Part shown: one piece after another, positions 8,817 to 16,875 of the stretch
How positions within the stretch are numbered: position 1 is the first letter of the stretch
Layout: every line of letters starts with the position of its first letter
Assembly (NCBI GenBank): GCA_011053005.1
Contig: DRHW01000012.1
Span: 58,395 to 122,394 of the forward strand
Length of the DNA stretch: 64,000 bases
Direction: 5' to 3'
Source of the DNA: Methylophaga sp.
Lineage (GTDB): Bacteria > Pseudomonadota > Gammaproteobacteria > Nitrosococcales > Methylophagaceae
Translations under genes and position numbers: made by a program
Notes under the pieces: model-generated
What the model was told of the DNA's origin: nothing
Database searches by the model: none
The model's input: only the letters and a program-made list of their open reading frames with translations

Positions 8817-9620
8817 TTAATCTTTCGTTGATTCAAGCCATGTACGAGTTATTTCCACATACTGAGCAACACTTATCGTTTCTGGTCGTTGTTCTAGGTC
8901 GATTCCAGCTGCAACCAAAATATCCTGACCTACTAGGTTTTTCAAGGTGTTAGCAATCGTTTTACGTCGTTGAGAAAAAGCCTGTGTCACGACTTGGCCC
9001 AAAGCTTGTATGTCAATGTTTCCACCAATACGTTCTACTAAGGGATGTAAGTAAATTATCGCCGATTCCACTTTAGGAATAGGATCAAATGCTTCTGGTG
9101 GCACGATAAATAATAATTCAGCCTGACATCTAACTTGCACCATAATACTCAAACGACCATATCGCTTCGAGCCGGGTTGCGCACAGATACGTTCTACAAC
9201 TTCACGTTGAAGCATAAAAATCATATCTTCAATACAGTCAGATTGATCGAGCAAATGAAATAATAATGGCGTTGTAATGTTATAGGGTAGGTTACCTATA
9301 ATTCGTAATTTTTCCTGCTGACGTTGTAAGCTTCGAAAATCAAAAGCTAGTGCATCTGCTTGGTGAATGGTTAAATGTGGGTAAATAGCTAAACGAGCTT
9401 CTAATAAAGGTACCAAATCACGATCCAACTCAATAACATCTAACTGATCGCCATTTTGTAATAAGGGAATTGTTAGTGCAGCTCGCCCGGGACCAATTTC
9501 AACTAAATGTTGTCCTTGCTGCGGATCAAATGCGGCGACAATATCATCAATAATACCTTGATCTTGTAAAAAATTTTGGCCAAATCGTTTTCTTGCTTTC
9601 GGGTAACGTTTTTCGCTCAT
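8817..9620 (-). CDS. rsmA: 16S rRNA dimethyladenosine transferase RsmA (KsgA)
   Basis: 267 residues. It dimethylates two adjacent adenosines in helix 45 of 16S rRNA late in small-subunit assembly. The KRFGQNFLQD start, the SAM-binding VEIGPG motif (40-45) and the catalytic NLPY motif (110-113) followed by NITTPLLFHLL define the family; FSQRRKTIANTLK marks the C-terminal domain. The ATG overlaps the pdxA stop by one base (TAATG), which suggests translational coupling. It is the last gene of lptD-surA-pdxA-rsmA; the apaG/apaH genes that often follow are missing. Confidence 0.96.
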   Translation of the reverse strand: MSEKRYPKARKRFGQNFLQDQGIIDDIVAAFDPQQGQHLVEIGPGRAALTIPLLQNGDQLDVIELDRDLVPLLEARLAIYPHLTIHQADALAFDFRSLQRQQEKLRIIGNLPYNITTPLLFHLLDQSDCIEDMIFMLQREVVERICAQPGSKRYGRLSIMVQVRCQAELLFIVPPEAFDPIPKVESAIIYLHPLVERIGGNIDIQALGQVVTQAFSQRRKTIANTLKNLVGQDILVAAGIDLEQRPETISVAQYVEITRTWLESTKD

Positions 9621-10594
9621 TATTGCTGTTTACTCTTTATCATTGTATTTGCCATATCAATCGCAGTTTGCAGACTACTTATTGTTGCCCTGCCTGTTCC
9701 AGCAATATCTAAGGCTGTGCCGTGATCTACTGATGTCCGAATGAAAGGTAAACCCAGTGTCACATTAACTGCGCGACCAAACCCTTGATGTTTGAGTACC
9801 GGCAATCCTTGATCATGATACATCGCAAGTACCACATCATAATCGTTTAGTTTTTCCTGTACGAATATCGTATCGGCAGGCCAAGGACCTGACAAATTAA
9901 TGCCTTTTTTTTGTAAGCGTTCAATAACAGGAGAAATAATTTCTATTTCTTCCACGCCTAAATGTCCACCCTCTCCAGCATGAGGATTTAAACCACAAAC
10001 GGCGATCCTAGGTGAAGAGAGTCCACGATGAATAATTTCTATAATGCGCGTTAAGGAATTTTGGGTGATCGCTTCGCTCACCATTTTTAGAGGCAAGTGT
10101 GTAGTTGCTAAAGCAACCCTTAATGTAGGTGTAGCTAACATCATCACGACTTGCTCAACACCGGCACCATCGGCAAAAAATTCTGTATGACCGCTAAATG
10201 CAAATCCGGCATCGTTAATGATGCCTTTATGAACGGGAGCCGTGACCACGGCATCCAAGCTTCCGTTAAGACAGCCATCCAAAGCTAGTTGAAGTGTATT
10301 TAAAACATAAGGAGAATTAAGCGGATTTAGGACGCCAGCGTTCACTGGCTGAGCCAATTCAACGGGTAAATAATGTAAGGTACCCTTTGCTGGTATCTGG
10401 GCGGGTTTAGACAGGTCTGCTAATTGAAGCTTGAGCGGCAAGCCGAGTTGCACCGCTCGTTGTTGCAATAATTGCGGAGCTGCAATAACCACTAATTCAC
10501 AGTCTTGCTGATATTGTGCCAATTGCACGCATAGATCAGGACCAATCCCAGCTGGCTCGCCAGCAGTGAGGGCTATTCGATGGCAGCTACTCAA
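9620..10594 (-). CDS. pdxA: 4-hydroxythreonine-4-phosphate dehydrogenase
   Basis: 324 residues. PdxA oxidises 4-phosphohydroxy-L-threonine in the DXP-dependent route to pyridoxal phosphate. The TAGEPAGIGPDL N-terminus, the TAPVHKGIINDAGFAFSGHTE segment and the MYHDQGLPVLK segment contain the metal-binding histidines of the family. The start codon is TTG at 10594: its bases overlap the surA stop as TTGA, and the resulting N-terminus aligns with that of E. coli PdxA, while no suitable ATG exists nearby. Translation therefore probably depends on ribosomes finishing surA. Confidence 0.94.
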   Translation of the reverse strand: MSSCHRIALTAGEPAGIGPDLCVQLAQYQQDCELVVIAAPQLLQQRAVQLGLPLKLQLADLSKPAQIPAKGTLHYLPVELAQPVNAGVLNPLNSPYVLNTLQLALDGCLNGSLDAVVTAPVHKGIINDAGFAFSGHTEFFADGAGVEQVVMMLATPTLRVALATTHLPLKMVSEAITQNSLTRIIEIIHRGLSSPRIAVCGLNPHAGEGGHLGVEEIEIISPVIERLQKKGINLSGPWPADTIFVQEKLNDYDVVLAMYHDQGLPVLKHQGFGRAVNVTLGLPFIRTSVDHGTALDIAGTGRATISSLQTAIDMANTMIKSKQQ

Positions 10595-11871
10595 GATTCA
10601 CGGTACTCAACATAGGCTTCATCTCGAAGTTCACGTAACCAACTTTCAAGATCTTCTTCAATTTTACGCTGACGAATAGCCGCTCTCGCTTTATTACGAT
10701 TGAACTCTTCTGCCATATTTTCTTCACGGCGGTCATCGACTTTAATTAAGTGCCAACCAAAACGGCTCTTGAATACTTCACTGACACCACCAATCGGTAA
10801 TTCATTCATTTTTTCTTCAAATTCAGGCACCATTGCACCGGGGCTCGTCCAGCCCAAACTACCACCTTCGATGGCAGAACCCGTGTCATCAGAATGAGAG
10901 CGTGCTAATTCTGCAAAATCTTCTCCATTTAAAATCCGCTCCCGTAGTTGTTCTAAACGTTTTAGTGCATCGTCATCCGTTGTTAATTCATTCGTTTTAA
11001 TCAAGATATGGCTAGCTAAAGTCTGTTTAACCAAATGTGTTTCTTCACTTTTTTTATCTTTCACCATCACTAAATGGTAGCCACTGCCACTGCGTAAAGG
11101 TTTACTGACTTCACCCACCTTTAAATCAGGTACTACATCAGCAAACAGTGAAGGTAACTCACCTTTTTTACGCCATCCTAAATCACCACCTTCCAATGCA
11201 TTTTGGCCATCAGAATAACCAGAAGCAATTTCTGAAAAATCACCACCAGCATCGAGTAATCCTTGGATTTTATTCAGTTTATCTTGAGCAATTTGAACCT
11301 GCTCTGGAGAGGCCGCTTCCGGTACATTAATTAAGATGTGTAATAAGAGATAACTGGTCTCGCTACCACCTTGAACCGCTTGTGTTTTTATATAAGTGTC
11401 CACTTCTCTATCTGAAACAACAACACGATCTTCCACCTGACTTTTACGTAATCGGCTAATGATCATTTCTTCACGAATGGAGTCGCGAAAATCAGCAAAA
11501 TCATAACCATCTTTTGCTAAGACATCACGAAACTGACGTAAGGTAAGTTTATTATTTTCTGCGATCTGTTTTAATGCCGCATTTAAAGCATCATCACCAA
11601 CCCTTATACCAATACTTTCTGCTTTTTGTAATTGCACGCGTTGCATGATCAAGCGTTCCATTACTTGTTTTCGCAACACATCTGATGGCGGCATCGCGGC
11701 ATTACGTTGGTGCAATTGTTGACGAACCGTTTGTTCCATTTCGACTAATTCACTCTCGAGTAACACTTCATTATTCACCACGGCGATGATTCTATCCATG
11801 GGCTGTGCCCATGCAATATTAACCGTTAAAGCATTAACCATTAAAAAAGTAAGCAGTAAAATTCTAATCAT
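10591..11871 (-). CDS. surA: Periplasmic chaperone / peptidyl-prolyl isomerase SurA
   Basis: About 426 residues from the ATG at 11871, which has GAG a few bases upstream and opens a clean signal peptide (MIRILLLTFLMVNALTVNIA, cleavage near AWA-Q). An upstream in-frame ATG at 11904 would add 11 residues without a signal-peptide rationale. A SurA-N chaperone domain (RIIAVVNNEVLLESEL) is followed by two parvulin domains, each with the HILI..., D(G/T)...GGDLGW/GGSLGW and FG/SGYHLVMV-FGWHLIKV blocks. SurA escorts unfolded outer-membrane proteins, including LptD encoded just upstream, to the BAM complex. Confidence 0.95.
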   Translation of the reverse strand: MIRILLLTFLMVNALTVNIAWAQPMDRIIAVVNNEVLLESELVEMEQTVRQQLHQRNAAMPPSDVLRKQVMERLIMQRVQLQKAESIGIRVGDDALNAALKQIAENNKLTLRQFRDVLAKDGYDFADFRDSIREEMIISRLRKSQVEDRVVVSDREVDTYIKTQAVQGGSETSYLLLHILINVPEAASPEQVQIAQDKLNKIQGLLDAGGDFSEIASGYSDGQNALEGGDLGWRKKGELPSLFADVVPDLKVGEVSKPLRSGSGYHLVMVKDKKSEETHLVKQTLASHILIKTNELTTDDDALKRLEQLRERILNGEDFAELARSHSDDTGSAIEGGSLGWTSPGAMVPEFEEKMNELPIGGVSEVFKSRFGWHLIKVDDRREENMAEEFNRNKARAAIRQRKIEEDLESWLRELRDEAYVEYRES

Positions 11872-12013
11872 GAAAATCTCAACAAAAAAACATAAGGCTG
11901 TCATATAAAACAGCAGCCAAAAAATATGGCTTGATAGTAATTATTTAAGTTATCTGGACATAAGGCAAACTACATCCAGAGACAATAAATAACACGGATG
12001 GTTCAATTATAGT

Positions 12014-14242
12014 TTATGAGCCATAACCCAAAATACTATTTTCTAATAAGCTATCTGATTTTTGGCCAAAATTACCCAAGCCTTTCAATTCTACCTGAAA
12101 GAAAATCGCTAAATTTCGGTCTAGTTCAGTAGCACTGTTAACATAATCTCTCAATACTAAACGGGTAGCCCAACAGCAACTACCATATTCAAGACCCGCT
12201 AAAGCTTCAAGTGTACGGTTTTCTTCTATCGAGTGATACCAACGTCCTATCATGCTCCACTGCTGATTGAAGGGAATACGACCAGATATATCGATTTGCT
12301 GTAAACCATCTGTTGTATTGATTGCATCACGGCGATAACGATGAGAGAAGTTTAATATTTGCCCGTTGTCGCCTCGGTATCTCAAGGTCACGGCTGACAA
12401 ACTGTTCGAGTTATTACGAGGATCCCATTGAATTTCACCGCGTGCAGTCCACTCTTTTGCAATAGATGCGGCTACTTCAGCAACCATATCTGAATCACCA
12501 CGGGTATTGACGGTATTATCAATGATAGAAACTTTGCGATCTTGAAAATAATGGATCTGACCGAGACTGACACGAAAGACTTCACGTCCTGATTGTTGTT
12601 CAATAATACGTGATGTTATCCCTGTTGTGACCTGATTAGCATCACCCACGCGATCCGCGCCCGAAAAACGATCGTAAGCAAACATCTGTCCCATGTTAAA
12701 AGTACGTAATCCACTATCAAAAATAGGGATGTCACTTTGATCTTGCTCTGGGATATATAAATAAAACGCTCTAGGTTCCAATGTTTGAGTATAGCTATTA
12801 CCAAAGATCGTCATATCTCGATCAAAAAACAGACCGCTATCTACGCTAGCAACAGGTAATGTACGACTTGGCGTTTTATTGTCGACGGATGTATCGTTTT
12901 CAGTCAAATTATACTGTGTATGTCTTAGCGCTAATCGCGGTGTAACAAATCCTGCCGCTTTTCGCCATGGCAAACTAACTGAAGGTTCAATATCAAAACG
13001 CTGTCCTGATGTCAACTCATCATGCTCAAAATCAACGTATTCAGCCGTCAAACCATAGCTTAAGCCCATCGCTTGATCCGGCAATACACCATTAAAACGT
13101 AATTGGGGTAATTGTTTATACGGCGTAATATCATCGGTCAGCGTTTGATAACCTTTCAAACGACCGGTGAAATTCCAATTATCGGCGTTATACGCTACAT
13201 TTAATTCACGATTTAAATGAGTGGTGCTGGCTAAACTTAGGCTAGAGCCAAAATCTTCTAAGTAGGATCGGTCTGATACATAGTTGTAATCTAGCGTTGA
13301 ACTCCAACGAGATGTTAGCTGGCTAGTATTTTGCCATGAAAAATGTTTTCTATCTTCTTGGTAATTCGGATTAGAGTTTGAACCGTCGTTCTTCAAATCA
13401 TCACTTGAAAGGAACCCTGCATCAATAACACCTTCACCAAGATTATGTAAATAACGAAACTCACCCAACATCATCAAGCCACGATCTGCCATATAACGTG
13501 GTGTCAACGTGGCATCGGTATTTGGTGAAATATTCCAGTAATAAGGTGTACTAAGATCAAAGCCCGTTTTGTCACTGGTGCCAAATGATGGAATTAAAAA
13601 CCCAGATTTACGTTCATCACTTAATGGGAAACTTAAATAAGGCGTATAAAAAACCGGAACGCCACCTAAACGTATCACCACATCACGTGCCGTACCTACA
13701 GCATCTTCATGATTTAAATATACTTTGGAAGCTTTTAAAACCCATGCATCATCACCTGGCGCACAGGTTGTATAAGTTGCATCATCTAATTTCGTTTTCA
13801 CTTTCCCTTCACGATGAACACGACTAGCTTCACCGCGTGCATGCGTCTCACGCAGACGATATTGAGTGTCGGTTAAAGTGCCTTCATCTTTAGACATCGA
13901 CCAATTGGCTTGTTGCGATTTCAAAATCATATCGCTATCACGCAAATTGATATTGCCTTGTGCCGTAACATCACCAGTAGCCTGATCATAGGTGGCGCGA
14001 TCAGCAATTAATTCTTGTCCTGACCGATTGACAACGACATTACCTGTAAAAACAGATATTCCGCCTTCCGTCATCTCTGCATCGTCGGCTTTAACATCCA
14101 CTGCTGTTTCCTCAGTATTTTCGACATAAGGTAAGAAGTCAGCGTCACTTGTTATATCACAAAGCGGCCAACTCACCTCAGATTGAACTAAGGAACTAAA
14201 ACATGTCAGTGTGACAGTGGAAAATATAATCAGTTTGCGCAT
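12014..14242 (-). CDS. lptD: LPS-assembly protein LptD
   Basis: About 742 residues from the ATG at 14242, preceded by GAGGA (14248-14252) with 5 bases of spacing; the longer frame begins with a TTG four codons upstream and is unlikely. A signal peptide (about 1-21) is followed by an OstA/LptA-like periplasmic domain (about 50-190) and a large C-terminal beta-barrel. It inserts LPS into the outer leaflet of the outer membrane with LptE. Cysteines at 28, in YTTCAPGDDAW and as the pair SCCW near the C-terminus match the four cysteines whose non-consecutive disulphides activate E. coli LptD. Confidence 0.95.
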   Translation of the reverse strand: MRKLIIFSTVTLTCFSSLVQSEVSWPLCDITSDADFLPYVENTEETAVDVKADDAEMTEGGISVFTGNVVVNRSGQELIADRATYDQATGDVTAQGNINLRDSDMILKSQQANWSMSKDEGTLTDTQYRLRETHARGEASRVHREGKVKTKLDDATYTTCAPGDDAWVLKASKVYLNHEDAVGTARDVVIRLGGVPVFYTPYLSFPLSDERKSGFLIPSFGTSDKTGFDLSTPYYWNISPNTDATLTPRYMADRGLMMLGEFRYLHNLGEGVIDAGFLSSDDLKNDGSNSNPNYQEDRKHFSWQNTSQLTSRWSSTLDYNYVSDRSYLEDFGSSLSLASTTHLNRELNVAYNADNWNFTGRLKGYQTLTDDITPYKQLPQLRFNGVLPDQAMGLSYGLTAEYVDFEHDELTSGQRFDIEPSVSLPWRKAAGFVTPRLALRHTQYNLTENDTSVDNKTPSRTLPVASVDSGLFFDRDMTIFGNSYTQTLEPRAFYLYIPEQDQSDIPIFDSGLRTFNMGQMFAYDRFSGADRVGDANQVTTGITSRIIEQQSGREVFRVSLGQIHYFQDRKVSIIDNTVNTRGDSDMVAEVAASIAKEWTARGEIQWDPRNNSNSLSAVTLRYRGDNGQILNFSHRYRRDAINTTDGLQQIDISGRIPFNQQWSMIGRWYHSIEENRTLEALAGLEYGSCCWATRLVLRDYVNSATELDRNLAIFFQVELKGLGNFGQKSDSLLENSILGYGS

Positions 14243-14482
14243 GACTATCCTCAAGGTGCCAACGAAGTCAGAAAATAACTTCGGTAATGCAATAAATAAC
14301 CGCTAATTTATCGCATAGAAAGTCTATTTCATCAAATAGTAGTACTAATTAAACGGATTAATCATCCATAGAGCATTTAGCATCAACACGTTAGCGACTA
14401 ATACAGAAAATACTAATCATATAGAGCTGATGAAAATCCCGTCAAAGGAATTAGAGCAACTCATTTTATTTTAGAAAGTTAG

Positions 14483-14511
14483 TTGACACTTAAAGCTCAA
14501 GTCCCTATAGT
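14483..14511 (+). promoter_or_regulatory. Strong sigma-70 promoter for the tRNA-Ala/tRNA-Glu cluster
   Basis: TTGACA (14483-14488), 17-base spacer, TATAGT (14506-14511), with the tRNA-Ala 5' end 15 bases further on. The pyrimidine-rich short gap is typical of stable-RNA promoters. Confidence 0.85.
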
Positions 14512-14526
14512 ATGCGCTTCCTTTCG

Positions 14527-14602
14527 GGGGCTATAGCTCAGCTGGGAGAGCGCTTCGCTGGCAGTGAAGAGGTCGACGGTTCGATCCCGTCTAGCTCCAC
14601 CA
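14527..14602 (+). tRNA. tRNA-Ala (anticodon GGC)
   Basis: 76-base cloverleaf: GGGGCTA acceptor with TAGCTCC, D-arm GCTCAGCTGGGAGAGC, anticodon loop CTGGCAG (GGC), T-loop GGTTCGATCCC, encoded CCA. First gene of the cluster behind the promoter at 14483. Confidence 0.97.
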
Positions 14603-14627
14603 GTTAAACGAAAGAAAACAGTTTTAG

Positions 14628-14703
14628 GTCCCCATCGTCTAGAGGCCTAGGACACTGCCCTTTCACGGCGGTAACAGGGGTTCGAACCCCCTTGGGGACG
14701 CCA
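14628..14703 (+). tRNA. tRNA-Glu (anticodon TTC), copy 1
   Basis: 76-base cloverleaf starting GTCCCCATCGTCTAGAGG, anticodon loop CTTTCAC (TTC), T-loop GGTTCGAACCC, ending GGGGACGCCA with encoded CCA. It is identical to the copy at 14782. Confidence 0.97.
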
Positions 14704-14709
14704 TATATA

Positions 14710-14740
14710 AAGGCTTAGAAGTAAGTTCTAAGCCTTTTTA
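14710..14740 (+). terminator. Intrinsic terminator after tRNA-Glu copy 1
   Basis: Stem AAGGCTTAGAA / TTCTAAGCCTT followed by a T-run. It closely resembles the hairpins at 14864 and 15731. Confidence 0.85.
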
Positions 14741-14781
14741 TTTTAGTTTGACAATGTAGTATTGGTAAAAAACAGTTTTAG

Positions 14782-14857
14782 GTCCCCATCGTCTAGAGGC
14801 CTAGGACACTGCCCTTTCACGGCGGTAACAGGGGTTCGAACCCCCTTGGGGACGCCA
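14782..14857 (+). tRNA. tRNA-Glu (anticodon TTC), copy 2
   Basis: Identical 76 bases to the copy at 14628. No convincing promoter lies between the copies (a TTGACA at 14748 has no matching -10), and a terminator intervenes, so expression probably relies on read-through or a weak local promoter. Confidence 0.97.
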
Positions 14858-14863
14858 TATATA

Positions 14864-14896
14864 AAAGGCTTAGGTTATTAACCTAAGCCTTTTTTA
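14864..14896 (+). terminator. Intrinsic terminator after tRNA-Glu copy 2
   Basis: Stem AAGGCTTAGG / CCTAAGCCTT (14865-14874 with 14882-14891) followed by T-rich sequence; ends the tRNA cluster. Confidence 0.88.
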
Positions 14897-15157
14897 TTGC
14901 CTAAAATTCTATCACCACATGCTCAAAATAAATGAACAACATTCACCTCAGCTTATTGAGTCAAGTTTTAAATCGCTTAATACTAGCTATAAAATAAGTA
15001 ATTATTACCGTGAGACTCTAAAAACCCCAGTAGATCAGCTAATATTTAATTAATGACTTGATAATCAATCATTAATTCTTTCATAGTCGATAACTTAGTC
15101 GCTTAGTAGTATTCTCTCTGGTGTGTTTTGAATTGACTGAATGTCAAAAAAGCTAAC
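14897..15157. other. Convergent intergenic region with a 30-bp near-palindrome
   Basis: No gene is visible between the tRNA cluster (+) and yacL (-). Bases 15048-15077 form AATTAATGA-C-TTGAT / ATCAATCATTAATT, a nearly continuous palindrome with 14-base arms and one bulged C. It has no T-run typical of a terminator and lies where no promoter is expected. Confidence 0.6.
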
Positions 15158-15532
15158 TTAATATGCCTCATCTATAAAAGCACGCCAACTCTGAAGAGCA
15201 CCATGAAAATCTTCTAGTCCACAAAAAGCTTCCGACTCATCATCGTAAAATGACATCGCATCTTCAAGTTTGAATTCTTCACCACATTCAAGTTCGTTGG
15301 TAAAAACCCTTACTTGTTCACTATCAAGTTCAATCGATAATGCTTTTCCTGTCATCCGCCAGTTTTCCAGTTGATTGAGCTGCAATTTAGCAATGGCTTG
15401 GCAGATAGCATCATATTTTCCTGAGCTTTCGCCTAATTCTTCAACAAACCAAAAACCTAGTACTTCTTGACTCATACTAAAATCAGCAAGCAAAGCACCC
15501 GTTAGGGTATTACGTTGAAATTCATATTCCAT
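15158..15532 (-). CDS. yacL: YacL-family protein (UPF0231)
   Basis: 124 residues, acidic. The MEYEFQRN start, the SMSQEVLGFWFVEE segment, and the MSFYDDESEAFCGLEDF block near the C-terminus match E. coli YacL (MDYEF..., NYYDEESLSLCGVEDF) along the whole length. It is a small cytosolic protein of unknown function conserved in gammaproteobacteria. A clear ribosome-binding site (AAGGG 7 bases upstream) supports the start. It stands alone between the tRNA cluster and the lptFG terminator. No enzymatic motif is visible. Confidence 0.85.
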   Translation of the reverse strand: MEYEFQRNTLTGALLADFSMSQEVLGFWFVEELGESSGKYDAICQAIAKLQLNQLENWRMTGKALSIELDSEQVRVFTNELECGEEFKLEDAMSFYDDESEAFCGLEDFHGALQSWRAFIDEAY

Positions 15533-15730
15533 AAATCATCCCTTAAAAATATCTAATCCAATTTTACTTTTCTTCGTTAACCAAATGGGTTTAGGAGTTA
15601 AAATAAAGGCTTGTGAATAAATCTAATCAATTTTAAATCCTTATGCTTAAATCTCTATGACATTTTTAATATGAGATGCAGCTATACAGTGAGTAACAAA
15701 AATGGCCAGACTCTCTCAGAAACATCATAT

Positions 15731-15763
15731 AAAAAAGGCTTAGATTAATAACCCAAGCCTTAA
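15731..15763 (-). terminator. Intrinsic terminator of lptF-lptG
   Basis: On the minus strand AAGGCTTGGGTT-ATT-AATCTAAGCCTT is followed by TTTT. Two apparent mismatches in the stem are G-U pairs in RNA, so the stem is complete on this strand only. It is a relative of the two tRNA-Glu terminators. Confidence 0.75.
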
Positions 15764-15807
15764 TTTGTTATCGTAAACGAAAAACCTTGTCTAATTAGCG
15801 ATTAATA

Positions 15808-16875
15808 TCACCGAATACGACGCATTAAGATGATGCCTACTATAGCAAAAACCGCTGTTGGGAATGCTGCTGTGAGCCAAGGTACTAAGCCAAATACGAT
15901 ACCTATATGTTGAAAACTCTGGTTGAGTAAATAAAAACCGATACCCGCCAAAGATCCCACTAAGATCCTACCGCCGATAGGCGTTGATCGTAATGAACCA
16001 AAAACAAAAGGTACGGCAAGAAAAACCATTACCGCCGAACTAATTGGCATCATAATTTTCATCCAAAAAGCAATTTCATATTGTGCAGAAGCTTGACGAT
16101 TGATTTTTAAATAATGAATGTAATCTAACAAATTCCAAAGTGGTAAAAACTCAGGCGGCACGAGTACAATGTTGACCATGCCTGGGTTAAGTTGTGACCG
16201 CCAGTGCGCATTAGTGATAGCTCTAACCTGTACGCCCTGCTCATCAATCGTGCTTTGAATGACATCAGAAAGTACCCAAGTTGGTCCCTCATAATAGGCT
16301 TCTTTAGCCTTGGTAACGACACGTAAACGATGCTGTTTATCAAACTCGTAAATCGTAATATCGGCAAATCGACCGTCGGGTAAGATAGAACGAATATGAT
16401 TAAAATGTAGGCCATCACGTGTCCAAAAGCCATGTTCAGACCGAGCGCCTACAGTACCGGTTTGTGCCGTTGATTGGATTTCACGAGCTCGCTGCTCCAG
16501 TGGTGGTCGTAAAACTTCACCAACAAATACTGCTACAATCATCAAACAAATCGCGACAATCATCACGGCTTTATTAATCTGCTGTACTGATACTCCCGCT
16601 GCACGCATTGCAACCAACTCACTTTGGCTGGCAAGGTTTCCCAATCCCAACACACTCCCTATTAACGCTGCTATCGGCAACAGCTCATAAATCCGTTTGG
16701 GCATCGACAATAAAATATAGCTCGCCGCTTCATACAGGTGATAATTGCCCTTGCCTAAGTCTTCAAGCTCAGCAATAAAATCCATAAAGGTATATAAACC
16801 AAGCAATATCAATAAGACCAAAAAAGTACTATTTAATATTGATTTGGCAATATAGCGTTGTAATATCCCCATCAT
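15808..16875 (-). CDS. lptG: LPS export ABC transporter permease LptG
   Basis: 355 residues of the YjgP/YjgQ family with six membrane helices, three at the N-terminus (ending about residue 125) and three at the C-terminus (from about 265), separated by a periplasmic beta-jellyroll. LptB2FG extracts LPS from the inner membrane and passes it to LptC and LptA. The ILQRYIAKSILNSTFLVLLILLG opening and the LASQSELVAMRAAGVS coupling segment are characteristic. The start overlaps the lptF stop by 4 bases (ATGA), so the two subunits are translationally coupled. Confidence 0.94.
   Translation of the reverse strand: MMGILQRYIAKSILNSTFLVLLILLGLYTFMDFIAELEDLGKGNYHLYEAASYILLSMPKRIYELLPIAALIGSVLGLGNLASQSELVAMRAAGVSVQQINKAVMIVAICLMIVAVFVGEVLRPPLEQRAREIQSTAQTGTVGARSEHGFWTRDGLHFNHIRSILPDGRFADITIYEFDKQHRLRVVTKAKEAYYEGPTWVLSDVIQSTIDEQGVQVRAITNAHWRSQLNPGMVNIVLVPPEFLPLWNLLDYIHYLKINRQASAQYEIAFWMKIMMPISSAVMVFLAVPFVFGSLRSTPIGGRILVGSLAGIGFYLLNQSFQHIGIVFGLVPWLTAAFPTAVFAIVGIILMRRIR

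Larger units (their letters stand above)
14615..14865 (+). repeat. Tandem duplication of the tRNA-Glu unit (97-base repeats, 154-base period)
   Basis: Bases 14615-14711 and 14769-14865 are the same: 13 bases of leader (AAAACAGTTTTAG), the complete 76-base tRNA-Glu and 8 bases of trailer (TATATAAA). The identity stops in the terminator stems, which have the same outer part but different inner bases. Confidence 0.9.

Noticed and set aside
12616..12804. 62-codon frame inside lptD
   Set aside because: A same-strand alternative frame within the beta-barrel region, with no ribosome-binding site or homology.
14748..14776. Separate promoter for tRNA-Glu copy 2
   Set aside because: TTGACA at 14748 is perfect, but the expected -10 position reads AACAGT, which is not usable.
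15048..15077. Fur box
   Set aside because: GATAAT and CATTA are present, but the symmetry is that of a longer palindrome, and no promoter is expected between convergent genes.
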